Below, in pieces: positions 1-11,812 of a stretch of DNA of 64,000 nucleotides. Origin of the DNA: Zychaea mexicana (taxonomy: Eukaryota > Mucoromycota > Mucoromycetes > Mucorales > Lichtheimiaceae); NCBI RefSeq assembly GCF_025766255.1, contig NW_026516679.1:1-64000 (forward strand), in the 5' to 3' direction. The translations under genes were made by a program, and so were the position numbers. The first letter of the stretch is position 1. Every line of letters begins with the position of its first letter. The notes beneath the pieces were generated by a model, which saw only the letters and a list, made by a program, of their open reading frames with translations, was not told where the DNA came from and did not search any database.

Positions 1-153
1 CCTAATGGTTGAGAAACTTATAGTTTTTGAGAAATTATTTTTTTAATTAAAAAAATTAATTTCATCACTTATTATAAACACTTTAAAGTTATATTACCTA
101 TAGTTTTTTATATATTTATAATTCACTAAAATCATAACACTAAAGGTTGCCTG
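1..153 (+). repeat. Repeat family R4 fragment (3' part)
   Basis: AT-rich block matching the 3' half of the repeats at 2364-2682, 9691-9974, 26838-27171 and 34880-35540. Shared features are the GGTTGAGAAACTTATAG head, a TTTTTTTAA tract, and a tail of ACTAAAA, CATAA and a GGTTRCC run. The window edge cuts off the 5' half, so no target duplication can be checked. Non-coding. Confidence 0.7.
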
Positions 154-218
154 CCTTATGACTAATAGTGTCATGACACTAAGTCTCACTCCCCTACATG
201 ACCCTATCCTCGCTACAT

Positions 219-2177
219 GGGATGTACAGTACCAAATTGGCTATAAATTTACAATAGTTTTTGATAAATCTAATAAATTGCTTGCTGCTATATTAAATTA
301 TATCATCCATTTTGATATTTTATCAATTTTATGACATCATGTGACCAAAATCATATATTCAATGATTATAAAAATTGAAAATCCATAATATAAATAAAGA
401 ACGACCCAATAGATACAATAAACTATACACCACTGATTACAAATGAAGTAAACTCAATTATTGCAAATTATTGGTAATTCCTAGAATAGAATTGGCCTAC
501 TGTACATAATAAATATAAACATAGAACTGATTTAAGATATATTAAATTCATAGAAAAAATTAAGGATGAATTGTTACGTAAATTAGGTTATGTTGCTGTA
601 TTTTATTTTCTAGTAGTTTTATATACAAACAAGGAATATTCCGGACCTTACTTTGAAATTGAAAAAGGATTGTTTTTAATATATCATTTACTGGAGTATA
701 TGGTGAAAAAAATTTGAAAAATACTTACCACATAGCACATTTCATACATTTTATAAAAAGTTTTGGATGGATGAGGACAACTACAAACGAATCAACAAAA
801 TAGTAAATGATTCAATGAATAACATGTTTTCATCTATCAAATTACGTATTCTATCTGCTAGAAAGCATAATCCCGACTTATTTAAACATATAACACTTGT
901 ATTAGATGGCCATGATTCAAGAATCAACTATGTAGATACTGAAATTGACTACTTTCAAAGAATGTATTCTTATAAATTTAAGAAGAATGGAATACGTACC
1001 CAATTTGTTAGTGATATGAATGATATGATTATTTATACTTCTAAAAGTGACTTTTGTTCTGATAGCTCAGATGGCAGCATGTTTTTAAACATGAAATTAT
1101 TTAAATATATGCATGAGAATGATATAATGGCAGTTGATGGTGGATATCCTTTATTTATCACATAATTTACAGAGCTTGCTAATGAAAGAGGATATAACTT
1201 TAGCTATGATAATTTTGTATACCCTATACGTAAAAATGTAAATGAGCCCTTTACGATTACTGAAGATCATTTAAATAAGACATTTGGAAGTTTTAGGACA
1301 AAAGTTGAGAATCAATTTTTAGAAATTGGGAATAAATTCTGCCGATTCAATAATAACAAGTCAGTTGTTAAAATGGATAACATAAAATACTATAATCTGC
1401 AATTTCGTGTAGCTTGTTTATTAAAAAATTTTACAAAATTTGTAGAAATGTTCAATATTCCTATTTTACCACACTATAAACTATGGCACAGTAATGATTT
1501 TGATTTTCCAGTAGAGCATAAACTAATTGATATAGTGGTCAGCAATGATAAACAAAATAAAGATAAACTGGATAAAATGATCAGATTACAAAATGACCTG
1601 CTTAATATAGCTATATCAAATGAAGAAATGATTGTTGATAATGAATCTGATAATAATTCAAATCAGAGTAATAGTGATAATGATGATGTTCCAAGATTTA
1701 ATGAGCGTAGTAAAAAAAGAAAGCGAAATAAAGGGAAACAACGAGTAATGGCATCATATGAAATAGAAGAGATTATTAGGCATAAAACTGAAAATGGTAC
1801 ATATTTGTTTGAAGTAAAATGGGTTGGATATAGTGCTGATGATAACAGTTGGTTATCAATTGATAAATTTAATCAAAAGGATTTATTGAAGGAATATATC
1901 AATAAGCATAATCTTGGTATATTATAAAATTGCATACTCTGGGTAATATATCATTGATACCATATTATCTTGTTATAAATTCAGTACTATTTACAATATT
2001 TTCCTCAACTGGTATATAACATAATGTGAAGTCATACCTGGTATTCCTTTCTTACCAATTATTTTTATATATACACAAAATTCAATTTTTTGTACAATTT
2101 GGATTTTTGCAGCCAATAGATTTCTTACAGCCAATAGTTTTATCTAATATCTAATTGGAGTTGGATGTCCCCCTACT
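219..2177 (+). mobile_element. DDE-chromodomain transposon, copy A (decayed)
   Basis: Encloses a broken transposase-chromodomain gene. The left border resembles the termini of the copy at 56497-58829 (GGG...ACC followed by ATTGG). On the right, AGCCAATAG-type subterminal sequence ends near 2177. Both borders are diverged, so they are approximate and no target duplication is claimed. No antisense accessory gene remains between 1928 and 2177, unlike copy B. Confidence 0.55.
420..1927 (+). pseudogene. DDE transposase with C-terminal chromodomain, copy A
   Basis: Homologous along its length to the gene at 56596-58116. The first ~350 bp have lost the start codon and carry stops; one is TAG where copy B has TGG. 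From 767 a single frame runs to 1927, broken only by TAA at 1163-1165, where copy B reads CAA. It contains a DDE_Tnp_4-like (PIF/Harbinger-like) core: LDGHDSR as the first acidic site, a Y-K-F-K-K-N-G strand, MAVDGGYPLF as the second, and a VENQF segment as the likely catalytic Glu. An acidic linker with a basic KKRKRNKGK stretch follows, then a chromodomain (SYEIEEI, VKWVGY, NSWLSI) with the Tyr/Trp/Tyr aromatic-cage positions kept. Transposition role is inferred from the family; the copy is dead. Confidence 0.7.
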
Positions 2178-2363
2178 ACTGTGGGACCATATAAATAATT
2201 GAAACATAAATGTTTCATATTATTTTATATTAGGATAAATATAATTATAAGGAAAATAAATTTTCTCTTATAATTTATATTTAAAAAGGAAGCACCCCTA
2301 GGTAGTGTTGATGTAATGTTGACACCCCCACAACATTACCACCACCAGAGTATTAAATCATAG

Positions 2364-2682
2364 AAGTATAAACAATATCTATAATATTGTTATAAATAAC
2401 AATATTATGATATCTTATTATACTGTCAAGCGTTCAAATAAAAATCTAACTTCGTTGATTTTTAAATGAACTGGGCGTCATCGTACCTCTTAGCCTGGTT
2501 TTTCCCAAACATAATGGTTAAAAATAACCATAGGGGTTGAGAATTAATAGGGTTTGAGAAATTATTTTTTTAAACAAAATATTAATTTTATAATTTATTA
2601 TAATTACTTAAAAATTATATAACTTATAATTTTTTACATAATTATAATTTCACTAAAAACATAATACTAAGGGTTACCCCCC
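2364..2682 (+). repeat. Repeat family R4, copy 2
   Basis: Starts AAGTATAAACAATATC, contains a hairpin with 11-bp arms (AATATTGTTAT, loop AA, ATAACAATATT), then ACTGTCAAGC, AGCCTGG, and a tail ending GGTTACCCCCC. Same order as the copies at 26838 and 34880. Flanking 4-mers do not match (ATAG against TAAT), so the target duplication is lost or the borders have changed. Confidence 0.7.
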
Positions 2683-2805
2683 TAATGGCTCATTCCATTT
2701 GCCACCATATATAAAGTTACCCTTTCAGGGTTAAAAGCTTCCTTCGGGAGCTAACTTTATATATTATTCATATGAATAAGTGTGTATGTGTGTATATGTG
2801 ACACA

Positions 2806-3137
2806 TGTAACGGTGCATACCGTTACGACGATATCTAACCTGCATAGTTGACGATCGACAACGCATGGTTCAGACAATAGGATGACTTACGGTCAACCGT
2901 ATGGTTGAATATGGAGTAATAGGCATGGATATTCTAGATAGAAGTTATGATGTAGATCAATACGTAGACGATAGCTAACCCCCTATTACTCGACGTATAT
3001 ATAAAGACGGGATCCTGAGTTATATAGATCCCTATCGTTTTATCCTTTGATATATCCGAGTCTTACCTTATTCATTGATCCACACTGTCTACCCATTTAC
3101 ATTCCCGATTGTAAGTATCTGGGCCGACACTGTTACA
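2806..3137 (+). repeat. 5' LTR of Ty3-1
   Basis: 332 bp, starts TGTAACGG and ends GTTACA. It contains a TATATATAAAG box at about 2996-3006, a probable promoter for the genomic transcript. Hand alignment with the 3' LTR gives about 19 differences, of which about 18 are transitions. Confidence 0.95.
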
Positions 3138-3464
3138 TCTATCAGCGGAAGCAGTTTCGTAAAACCGTGCTCGACGTTCTGAGCAGAGACTATATCAAGA
3201 CGATATGCACACGACTTCTCTTGGTTGCACGATCATCAAGAATAAATTTTCTAACGAGTCTTCTCTTAGTCTCAGATGTATTAGAACTCTTTTTTCCAAA
3301 CTTACAAAAAAACTCAAGTTTCGTCGCACCTCTTTATGTACAAGCACTCAACCCGATTCTTCTGATACTGACCACTCGTATCCCGGAGCAAAAATGGCAG
3401 AAGACCACCCACTCCGCAACCTAAACCAGACAACTGGCCGTGCTTCGTCCTCGCCGGCCATTGG

Positions 3465-5219
3465 ATGTACCTCGGTCCGAGTGCCCGTGCAGCATATGCT
3501 GCAGACGATGCTGCATCTTCAGCGACGGCTACCTCAGGGGCAACCCTTGAGCACGAAGCAACTACGACCAGTGCAGGCACTGCCGATCAAGGGGCAGCCG
3601 CGGCGGCGACGACGCCTATTGTCGATCAGGGGCAGCCAGCCGCACCCCTTGGTGCAACCATCGCGACGACGGCCCCACCTATAGACACCAATATGGCGAC
3701 GGCCATTGACGAGCTGCAGCACCATATGGCAACGACGAACCAGAACGTCGAGGGCATCCGGTCCGGCCTGGACACAATCCATGGTCGTTTTAGTCACCTG
3801 GAGGAGGCTGCCACCCATACAACCGTGGCCGTCGACGATCTGACGACGCGGTTAGGCACCCTCTTTTCTGCTGGCGACGTCAACTTTGCGAACACTATAG
3901 ACGAGCTGCAGCAGACAGTTAGTGATCAGCAGCGTCTGATCACCGAGTTGTACCAGCGACATGAGACGCAGGCGGAAAACTTTGCCGGTATGTTTGAACG
4001 CATGTCTTCCCGCCTTGACGACATGCATGCCCTACCAGTGCAGCCACAGGTTTCGACCGCCACGCCCGGCCATGCGACGTCCAGCAATGCGCCACCTGCA
4101 GCACAGCCTGCGACGACAACTGCACCACCAGCCACCACGAAGGACAAGTTGCCCCAGGCCGGTAAACCACCAGTGGTTAACGACATCACCGGTACTTGGG
4201 CCTCGATCTATGTGGAGGCTCTGCGACGACATAGCGGCAGTGGCAGCAGTGGCAGCAGCAACGGCTCTGACTCCAGCGACGACGATCGCCACCCGCGACG
4301 ACGCAGCAGTCACTACTGCAGCGAGCGACGGGAGCACTCGAGCGTCAAGATCCCCACGCCAACAACGCCCTTCAATGGCAAGGGGAAACCAGAGGACGTC
4401 GAGGCCTGGCTTTTTGGTTTCGACCACTACTTAGCGTTGGCAGGTGTGCCAGCAAGCAAGCAAGTTCCCTACGCTGCCTTACTGCTGCGCGACTCAGCCC
4501 TGCTCTGGTTCCAGACAGAAACGACGAGGGGCAAAATGCCTTCGGGTTGGCAGTCCTTCTGCGACGTGTTCCGAACACAGTGGCTTCCAACAAACAGCCA
4601 GCTGTTGCGACGTCAAGCCTGGGCCAAGTGCCGTCAACACGGTACTGTGGCACAGTACACCCAGGCTTTCCTCGGTCTCCGAGATGGTGCGGGGTACATC
4701 CATGACACAGAGGCCTTGCACCGCTACATTGAAGGCCTGAAGCCAGCCGTAGCCGCCCATCTCACACATAGAAACCTGGCGACGCTCGATGAAGCCATCT
4801 CTTTGGCAGAGCACTTCGATGGCTCCTATAGTGAAGCAAGCCCGTTTCGCGGTCGCGGCCAAGTCCTCTCCGGCCCACACTCTTTGGCGACGTCGCCAGC
4901 CAGCAATTTACGAGCTGCTGACAGCCCAAGCTTGTCCCCCTCCGGCCCAACCCCTATGAAGGTCGAAGCAGCTGAGCAGCAACGGCACCCGCAGCAACAG
5001 TTTCGGCAGAAACGCAACGGCCAAGCAAGCGGCCTTTCTACCAAGCAGTGCATCGCCGAAGGTCGCTGTTTCCGCTGCTATGGGTTCGACTACATGGGCA
5101 AGGACTGCCCCAAGTTCCCAGATTCGCCCTCAAGAGGCAACGGCGGCAACAGTAAGGGCAGCGGCGGCAACGGCGGCGGCTCCTTCTTTTCGAAGAACAA
5201 AGGCCGTGGAAAAAGCTAG
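3465..5219 (+). CDS. gag: Ty3-1 Gag (capsid/nucleocapsid)
   Basis: 584 aa structural protein that packages the retrotransposon RNA. The N-terminus is Ala/Thr-rich. Two heptad-like stretches follow (residues ~85-125 and ~145-195) and probably form coiled coils. Residues ~305-450 match a retrotransposon Gag capsid domain (WLFGFDHYLALAG, LLRDSALLWF, YIEGLKPAVAAHL). The zinc knuckle near residues 535-548 reads C-x2-C-x4-Y-x4-C: the expected His is Tyr543 (TAC), one C-to-T change from CAC. The probable true start is ATG 3394 in another frame (MAEDHPLRNL...), which would mean a frameshift before 3480. Pol follows in the -1 frame, so Gag-Pol fusion by -1 frameshifting is possible. Confidence 0.85.
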   Translation: MYLGPSARAAYAADDAASSATATSGATLEHEATTTSAGTADQGAAAAATTPIVDQGQPAAPLGATIATTAPPIDTNMATAIDELQHHMATTNQNVEGIRSGLDTIHGRFSHLEEAATHTTVAVDDLTTRLGTLFSAGDVNFANTIDELQQTVSDQQRLITELYQRHETQAENFAGMFERMSSRLDDMHALPVQPQVSTATPGHATSSNAPPAAQPATTTAPPATTKDKLPQAGKPPVVNDITGTWASIYVEALRRHSGSGSSGSSNGSDSSDDDRHPRRRSSHYCSERREHSSVKIPTPTTPFNGKGKPEDVEAWLFGFDHYLALAGVPASKQVPYAALLLRDSALLWFQTETTRGKMPSGWQSFCDVFRTQWLPTNSQLLRRQAWAKCRQHGTVAQYTQAFLGLRDGAGYIHDTEALHRYIEGLKPAVAAHLTHRNLATLDEAISLAEHFDGSYSEASPFRGRGQVLSGPHSLATSPASNLRAADSPSLSPSGPTPMKVEAAEQQRHPQQQFRQKRNGQASGLSTKQCIAEGRCFRCYGFDYMGKDCPKFPDSPSRGNGGNSKGSGGNGGGSFFSKNKGRGKS

Positions 5220-5272
5220 TTCGACCAGCAGACGCGCCCACTCCTACTGGTGGCCTAGTTGGCGACGATTCT

Positions 5273-8200
5273 TTGGCATTAACTTCTTTAGTTAATCCCG
5301 CGGACGACCATTGCGACGAGGGTTCCTCTTTGGCTCCCGTCCCCCCTCCATCATCATATACTAGTATAGACGCTCTCTCCTCCTTACCTAGTAGCATTTT
5401 TGCAAATAAAGACGATCCTTTTACTTGTAATATTGCACCTTCACATGCTTTCTCTTTAACAGACGCTACTGTCCATATGGGAGAATTGGAGTTTGCTAGA
5501 CATATCTTGATCCAACGAAATGGCTTTATTAGTGGGCACAAAGCAAGGATTTTGATTGACAGTGGGGCAACACATGATTTTGTGACGGCTGAGTTCCTGA
5601 AACAAACAGGACTCATCTCCGTAACTCAATCAACACCTGGCTCTTTTGTAAAAGTTGCCGATGCAGGAACAACCGGTTTAACATGCTACTTGGACGCAAC
5701 AGTAGTAATGGACGACTTTTCAACACCTATTCGCCTTTTTTCGGGAATACGCAGCGACGACCATGACGTTATTTTGGGTAAAAGCTGGCTGTATGACGAA
5801 AACCCGGAAATTGACTGGCGTACGAATGACGTTCACCCACGACCACCACCTACACCAAAGGAAATACAATACGTTTCTCATTGTACTGGCAACAAACTCG
5901 TTAATGACGTTACTGATGACGGTTTTGTTGTATTATGTGCAGAGAAAATTATGGTGGACGGCGATCGTGTTTTTGTTCCTGGACTTGACGACGTATTGGA
6001 AAAATACGAAGATGTTTTCCCAGACGACGTTCCCAACGGTCTACCACCTAAGCGCAGTGTCGAACACGCCATACCTTTACTGCCAGACGCCAAAGTACCA
6101 GCTCATCATATGTATCGCCTTTCTACGCATGAGTTGGCTGAGCTCAAGAAAACACTCGACGACTTGCTGGCTAAGGGTTGGATTCGACCGTCGACGTCAC
6201 CTTACGGTGCTCCTGTCCTGTTCGTCGCAAAAAAGGACAAGACTCTGCGCATGGTGATCGATTATCGGTCCTTAAAGAAGACGAGTGTGCTATCCAAATG
6301 CGCTCTACCGGCGTGCGAAGATCTCATGAACCAGCTTTGTGGGGCGCGCTATTTGAGCAAGCTTGACCTCCGCTCCGGCTATATGCAACTCTGGGTCAAG
6401 GACGAGGATACACACAAGACGGCCTTCTTGACGAGATATGGGCTTTATGAGTACTTAGTAATGCCCTTTGGCCTATCATCGGCGCCCGCTACCTTTATGC
6501 GTTTAATGTTGGACGTGTTTTGGCCATATCTCGACGTATTCGTGATTCTCTACTTGGATGATGTCTTGCTTTACTCCAAGACGGCCGAGGATCACGTCAA
6601 GCACTTGAAGTTGGTGTTGGAAAAGTTGCGACACCACAAACTGTACGCGAAGCGGTCGGAATGCCAGTTTGGGATGCGCTCAGTCGAATTTCTTGGCCGC
6701 ATTGTTTCAGGCGACGGCATCAAATGCGACCCACATAAGCTCGACGCAATTTCCACCTGGCCACGACCAACGAAAATTGCTCATATCCAGAGCTTTTTAG
6801 GCCTGTGTAATTTCTATCGACGCTTTTGTGATGGATATGCTGGCCTCACTGCCCCTCTCAATCGCTTACTGCGTAAGGACGTTCCTTGGGAGTGGGATGA
6901 TGCTTGTGAAAGATCCTTTCAGGAACTCAAGCGACGTTTATGTTCCGCGCTGGTGCTTGCAATCCCGGATCCTGACCGCCACTTTTACGTACACACGGAC
7001 GCTTCATCAACGGTGTCAATTGGTGGTATCCTCTCACAGGAGCAGGACGACGGTTTATTGCATCCGGTTGCTTATGCTTCGAGGACGTTGAAGGGCGCAG
7101 AGATGAATTACCCGGTTCACGAACAAGAACTTTTATCAGTGTCGTACTGTTTAGAACAATGGCGACATCATCTGGACAGTCAAAAGTTCACAGTGTTCAC
7201 GGACAGCCGCGCCATCTCGACGTTACACGCCAACAACAAGAATCTCTCCAAGCGTCAGATCCGCTTGTTGGAAAAGCTGATGGCCTATCAGTTTGACGTG
7301 CATCATATTCCTCGAGAACAGAATACTGGTGCAGACGCTCTATCAAAACGACCGCCCAACGCTCCTTCTCACCCCAACGTCTCAATGGAACTTTGTGCTG
7401 TGGTCCTCACAGTGAGGGGGGAGACGCTTGGCAAGGAATGCACTCAGCACTACAAGGACGATTCTTTTTGGGCAGACGTTTTGACTCGGCTTCGGACGAA
7501 TGGCGACGACGAAGAGTTCGAACTAGCCAACAGCATCATCTATTGCAAAAAAGATGGACGACGGCAAATCTGTGTGCCGCGGATGCCAACGCTTCTCAAC
7601 ACCCTCTTGTATGACGCACATGACGCACCAATCGCCGGTCATCGCGGCATCGATGCAACGGTCGAACGACTTGGACGAACTTACTACTAGCCACATATGA
7701 ACAAAACAGTGCGACGTTATATTGCGACGTGTGACATGTGCCAGCGTACCAAGTTACTAAATGCCAAAAAAGCAGGCTTGTTGCAGCCATTGCAACTAGC
7801 TTCTGGACGATGGACCTCGATTTCGGTTGATTTTATCACACACTTGCCGAAGACGCTACATAAGTTCGATGCAATTGCCATTTTTGTAGATCGGTTTTCA
7901 AAGCGTGCACATTTTGCTCCATGCAAGACGACTGATACAGCAGAGGATTTTGCTCATCTGTTTTTGCGTGAGATATACTGACAGCACAGCTTACCATCAG
8001 ACGTAGTCTCGGATCGAGATGTCCGCTTTACTTCTAGATTCTGGAAGGCCTTGACGACGATGCTTGGGGTACAAAGAAATTTGTCCAGCAGTCTACACCC
8101 AGAATCAGACGGACAGACGGAACGCACGAATCGAACGCTTGAAGATATGCTTCGTCATTACATTGCATATAATCAATCGGATTGGGACGAATGGCTGCCG

Positions 8201-8893
8201 GTCCTCGAGCACACCTACAACGACGCCAAGCACGCTTCTACAGGGGTAACACCCTTTTACGCTGACTTTGGGACGACAAGTGTCACTCGCTTTGACCATG
8301 GGATCTGCCTCCTCCGATGTTGATTCAGCAGACGTTCTCGCTACACGTTTAGAGTCTATCCGTCTTCAAGTCACTGAGGCAACCAAGGAAGCAACGGATC
8401 ACCAAGCTAAGTATGCCAATATGAAGCAACGTAATCTGGAATTCGACGTGGATGACGACGTATTAGTCAAGACGACCCACTTGAATTCTGATGTTTATTC
8501 TAACGCTCCCACCAGAAAGTTACTTCCATGGTGGGCGGGTCCTTACAAAATCCTTGAACATATTGGATCCGTGGCATACAAGCTTGATTTGCTGTCTTCG
8601 ATCAGGGCTCACAACGTTTTCTATGTGAGCGCCCTCAAGAAATATTTGGAACCTGACGATGTGGGACGCAAGCCAGAACGGCCACCACCAGTGATCACTA
8701 ATGTTTCTGACGACGAAGACGAATGGGAAGTTGAAGTCATTCTCAACGAGCGCAAGCGACGAAACAAGCTACAATATTTGGTTAAGTGGAAAGGTTATCC
8801 CTTACACGAGGCGACGTAGGAACCCGCCGAACACCTTTCCAATGCGCCTGAGGCTCTTCAAGACCTCAAACAATCCAAGGAAGTGACGCCATA
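5273..8893 (+). pseudogene. pol: Ty3-1 Pol (protease-RT-RNase H-integrase-chromodomain), broken
   Basis: An 805-aa open stretch (5273-7690) carries the aspartic protease (LIDSGATHDF, Asp96), reverse transcriptase with YLDD at residues 427-430, RNase H (Asp576 in TDAS; FTDSRAIS) and the start of the integrase zinc-binding domain. Breaks are TAG 7688-7690 (family expects Trp, YYWPHM), TGA 7979-7981, a frameshift near 8290, and TAG 8817-8819 in the chromodomain (Trp expected). Integrase remnants include SVDFITHL, SDRDVRFT and DGQTERTNRTLED, the D-D-E positions. The chromodomain (WEVEVIL, LVKWKGYP) would steer integration to methylated-histone chromatin. Three of the stops are single G-to-A or C-to-T transitions. 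Not functional here. Confidence 0.9.
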
Positions 8894-9339
8894 AAAAGCT
8901 TCGGATACAAATTTACTTCCTCGACGCCGTGGTCGTCTGCCCAAACATAGACAAAACAGGTAACTGTATATGCAATGGGTTGTGGTGTATTTTTTTTATA
9001 TAATTCCTCTGGGTCTATTTCACCACAACGACTACCTTTTGGGATCTCTCGCGACGTTTTAATTTGCGGGGGGAGAACCCTAGACCAGGACGATTTTTAT
9101 CCAGACGACGCACAAAACGATCCGTCACTGCTGTAGAAGAGTTCCAGCATATGAACCCACTTAGACGCGCACAAGGACGGTGCATACTACTTGCAGATCG
9201 ACGTACAAACATTAATGAGCTACAAAGGACGGCGATTGAAACGACGCAAATCAAGAATTACTTTGGACGAGTCGACGGATCAATGGCGAGCACCTAACGT
9301 TTTACTTCAAGTTGACCTCTTGAAGTAGACGGGGGAGGA
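8894..9339 (+). other. Ty3-1 region between pol and 3' LTR
   Basis: Contains a 77-codon open frame at 9064-9297 without a recognised domain; it could be a leftover C-terminal pol extension. It ends in the purine tract at 9331-9339. I would not call a separate gene. Confidence 0.5.
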
Positions 9340-9671
9340 TGCAATAGTGCATACTGTTACGACGATATCCAACCTGCATAGTTGACGATCGACAATGCAT
9401 GGTTCAGACAATAGGATGACTTGCGGTCAACCGTATAGTTGAATATGGAGTAATAGGCGTGGATATTCTAGATAGAAGTTATGATGTAGATCAATACTTA
9501 GACGATAGCTAGCCCCCTATTACTCGACGTATATATAAAGACGGGATCCTGAGTTATATGGATCCCCATCGTTTTATCCTTTGATATATCCGAGTCTCAT
9601 CTTATTCATTGATCCATACTGTCTACCCATTCACGTTCCCGATTGTAAGTATCTGGGCCGACACTATTACA
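9340..9671 (+). repeat. 3' LTR of Ty3-1
   Basis: 332 bp, begins TGCAATAGTGC directly after the polypurine tract and ends ATTACA next to the ACACA target duplication. Same length as the 5' LTR and about 94% identical, with an extreme excess of transitions. Confidence 0.95.
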
Positions 9672-9690
9672 ACACACCACATCATACTAG

Positions 9691-9974
9691 GTGAATGAAC
9701 AATATCTATAATTTTTGTTATAAATAACAAAATTATAATATTATTCTATTCTAGTCAAGCTCCAGAATCAAAGATTCTGTCGGGCGTCAACCTAAAGGTC
9801 TAGCCTGGTTTTTCCAAAACATAATAGTTGAGATTAATCCTAGTGGTTGAGAAATTATTTTTTTAAACAAAAAATTAATTTCATGATTTATTATAATCAC
9901 TTAAAAATTATATTACTTATAATTTTTTACATAATTATAATTTCACTAAAGACATAATACTAAGGGCTACCCCC
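9691..9974 (+). repeat. Repeat family R4, copy 3
   Basis: Begins GTGAATGAACAATATC after CTAG and ends GGCTACCCCC. The hairpin is kept although both arms have changed (left arm AATTTTTGTTAT, right arm ATAACAAAATT). The left flank is the DNA just outside Ty3-1; the right flank is directly inside a transposase chromodomain fragment, so the 3' junction is rearranged. Confidence 0.65.
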
Positions 9975-10152
9975 ATAATAGTGGGTTATCTATTGATATG
10001 TTTAATCAAAAAGATTAATTAAAAGCATATATTGAAGAATATAGTCTAGGCATATTGTAAAAAGAGCACAGTATTTATTAGAATTATATAGAAATTTTAT
10101 GGAAGAATATTATTAAAGCATAGAAAAAAAGGATAACCTATATTTAATGTTA

Positions 10153-10583
10153 TAGGTTTTCTTTTTTTATTATTTTCTTTTCATTTCTTACAGGTATCTT
10201 TTTTATTTCTAGATCTTTACTATTATTATTAACTACTAAACGTTTTTTTAGAATATGTAGTTTACTATGTTTAGAGCATAAAAAATCTTTCTTACCTTCT
10301 GGTATATTAGTTTTAATTTTACATGAACAAAATTTACCTTCATTCTTTCCTTTTTATACTTATATATACAGAAATCATTGTTTATACTAAGATAAAGGAA
10401 ATGATCTGATGAAAATGTTTCATTTATTTTTTTATCTATTTTTTTTTATATTTTTTTGATTAATTTTTTTTCATTTTCTAAGAAATGCTCAAATTCATAT
10501 TCCATGAAAATATTTATTTCTTTACATAAATTATTACGAAGTTGGATATGATTAATTGGAAGATAATCATTAAGTGCAACCAT
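10153..10583 (-). pseudogene. Antisense Cys-rich accessory protein of the DDE-chromodomain element, copy E
   Basis: Reads MVALNDYLPINHIQLRNNLC from the start and follows the intact protein at 58199-58636, including the acidic/Lys-rich middle and the FSSDHFLYLS segment. It has an in-frame TAA in the lysine-rich region and a frameshift at the cysteine motif, so the C-terminal half is out of frame. Its position opposite the end of the transposase gene is the same as in copy B, so this gene pair belongs to the element. Function unknown. Confidence 0.65.
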
Positions 10584-10687
10584 TGTTAAATCTTTTGATG
10601 ATTTTATTGTTATATAAAAATAAAATTCAATTTATATTAAAAAAGTAATTGAGTTTTAAAAATTTAAATATAAATCTTTTATAGTAG

Positions 10688-11044
10688 CTATGTCCTAAAA
10701 ATCTTAACCAAATCAAACCAAAATTTATATTCATTCTTATTTACAACATATACTTTATTATCTTTAAAAAAGGCTTTCTTATCATCATCTGTATAGAATA
10801 TTTCCTTATCAGAAAGTAATTTTAGCATTTTATTCATAAACTCAATAATATTTTTAATCTGTATCACTTTTTTAATATGATTATACTGATATAACTTATT
10901 AATGAAAATGATTTTATCAATCCTTGAATCATCAGCAAAGTCATATTCATAATAATTAACCAATCCATATGTTTCTGGTTCAACTATTATAAAATGGATG
11001 GCTATTATTAATAACTTTATATATATCTGAATATAAATAATCAA
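10688..11044 (-). CDS. Unrecognised 118-aa ORF inside copy E
   Basis: AT-rich, Ile/Lys/Asn-rich open frame between the accessory gene and the element terminus. A hydrophobic N-terminus (about residues 1-20) is followed by charged sequence with no motif I recognise. Copy B has no matching ORF at this place. The minus-strand ORF at 29910-30143 near copy C has faintly similar IIxF...KI patterns, too weak to rely on. It may be a second accessory gene or chance. Confidence 0.3.
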   Translation of the reverse strand: MIIYIQIYIKLLIIAIHFIIVEPETYGLVNYYEYDFADDSRIDKIIFINKLYQYNHIKKVIQIKNIIEFMNKMLKLLSDKEIFYTDDDKKAFFKDNKVYVVNKNEYKFWFDLVKIFRT

Positions 11045-11812
11045 TAATTAATTCTTGATAGCTTATTTTTATATATATTACAAAATTTAATTTGTGAACA
11101 ATTTAAATTTTTATTACTAACAAAAAATTTGTTACCAATAGTTTTTATATGAAAATAGTTGGTAATTCATATGTACCAGGAATATTGTTCCTGTGGGTAC
11201 TGCATTACCTTATTGGTTACAAAAACATAATTGTTTTTAATAAAAGTAATTGCTTTTCAATATCTAAATAAAATAATTAAAAGATTTTAACAATTCTATA
11301 ATTAATATTTTATTTTTCTTATTCTATCTTTCTTAGGTCTTTTAAAAACTTTAATATTTTTCTTTTCTTGAATTTTCATTCATTCTTAATTTTATATAAT
11401 ATATAGATTAAATCATAATGAAATTGGTAGAAATCGAAATAAAAAAGAATTATATAAATTTAAATGAGGAAAAATATAAAAAAGTTATTATATGATAAAC
11501 TATTTATTCAAAAATTATTCTTATATCCTCCGATAATTTATTTAATAGTAGATTATCATCTGCTTTTTTATAATTATTATTTAGAGCATCCCCAGCGGAC
11601 TTGCTAAAAGCTATTTTAGCAACAAAATTAGTGAGTTTGATTTCCCAGCAGACTCGCTATCGCTGTCGCTATTTTGCAGACTGGCTTAATTTTTCGTCGA
11701 TCCTCACCAAAATAGTGAGTGAAACCGGACTCACGAAAAATTAAAATTCTTTCTATCTCAATCTACAATATCAATTACCAATTCTGCCACCCCTGCTACT
11801 GAATTGTGAGAA

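Larger units (their letters stand above)
2806..9671 (+). mobile_element. Full-length Ty3-type chromovirus (Ty3-1)
   Basis: 6866 bp with two 332-bp LTRs in direct orientation, each beginning TG and ending CA (TGTAAC...GTTACA in the 5' LTR). Flanked by the 5-bp target duplication ACACA at 2801-2805 and 9672-9676. Internal order is gag, protease, reverse transcriptase, RNase H, integrase, chromodomain, then a purine-rich tract (GGGGGAGGA, 9331-9339) directly before the 3' LTR. The coding region is clearly GC-richer than the surrounding AT-rich DNA, suggesting a younger arrival or different origin. No tRNA-type primer-binding site starting TGG is visible just after the 5' LTR. Confidence 0.95.
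9975..11177 (+). mobile_element. DDE-chromodomain transposon, 3' half (copy E)
   Basis: Starts inside the chromodomain coding end (about 9976-10060, reading ...LSIDMFNQKD, stop, LKAYIEEYSLGIL). It continues through the antisense accessory gene and an extra antisense ORF and ends at GGTAATTCATATGTACC, the same terminus type as copy B. The transposase core is missing. Confidence 0.65.

Noticed and set aside
3138..3160. tRNA primer-binding site of Ty3-1
   Set aside because: The sequence after the LTR (TCTATCAGCGGAAGC) has no TGG start and no recognisable complement to a tRNA 3' end.
3314..5616. Several long antisense open frames across Ty3-1 gag
   Set aside because: They are shadows of the GC-rich sense gag frame; they carry no motifs and their composition mirrors the sense codons.
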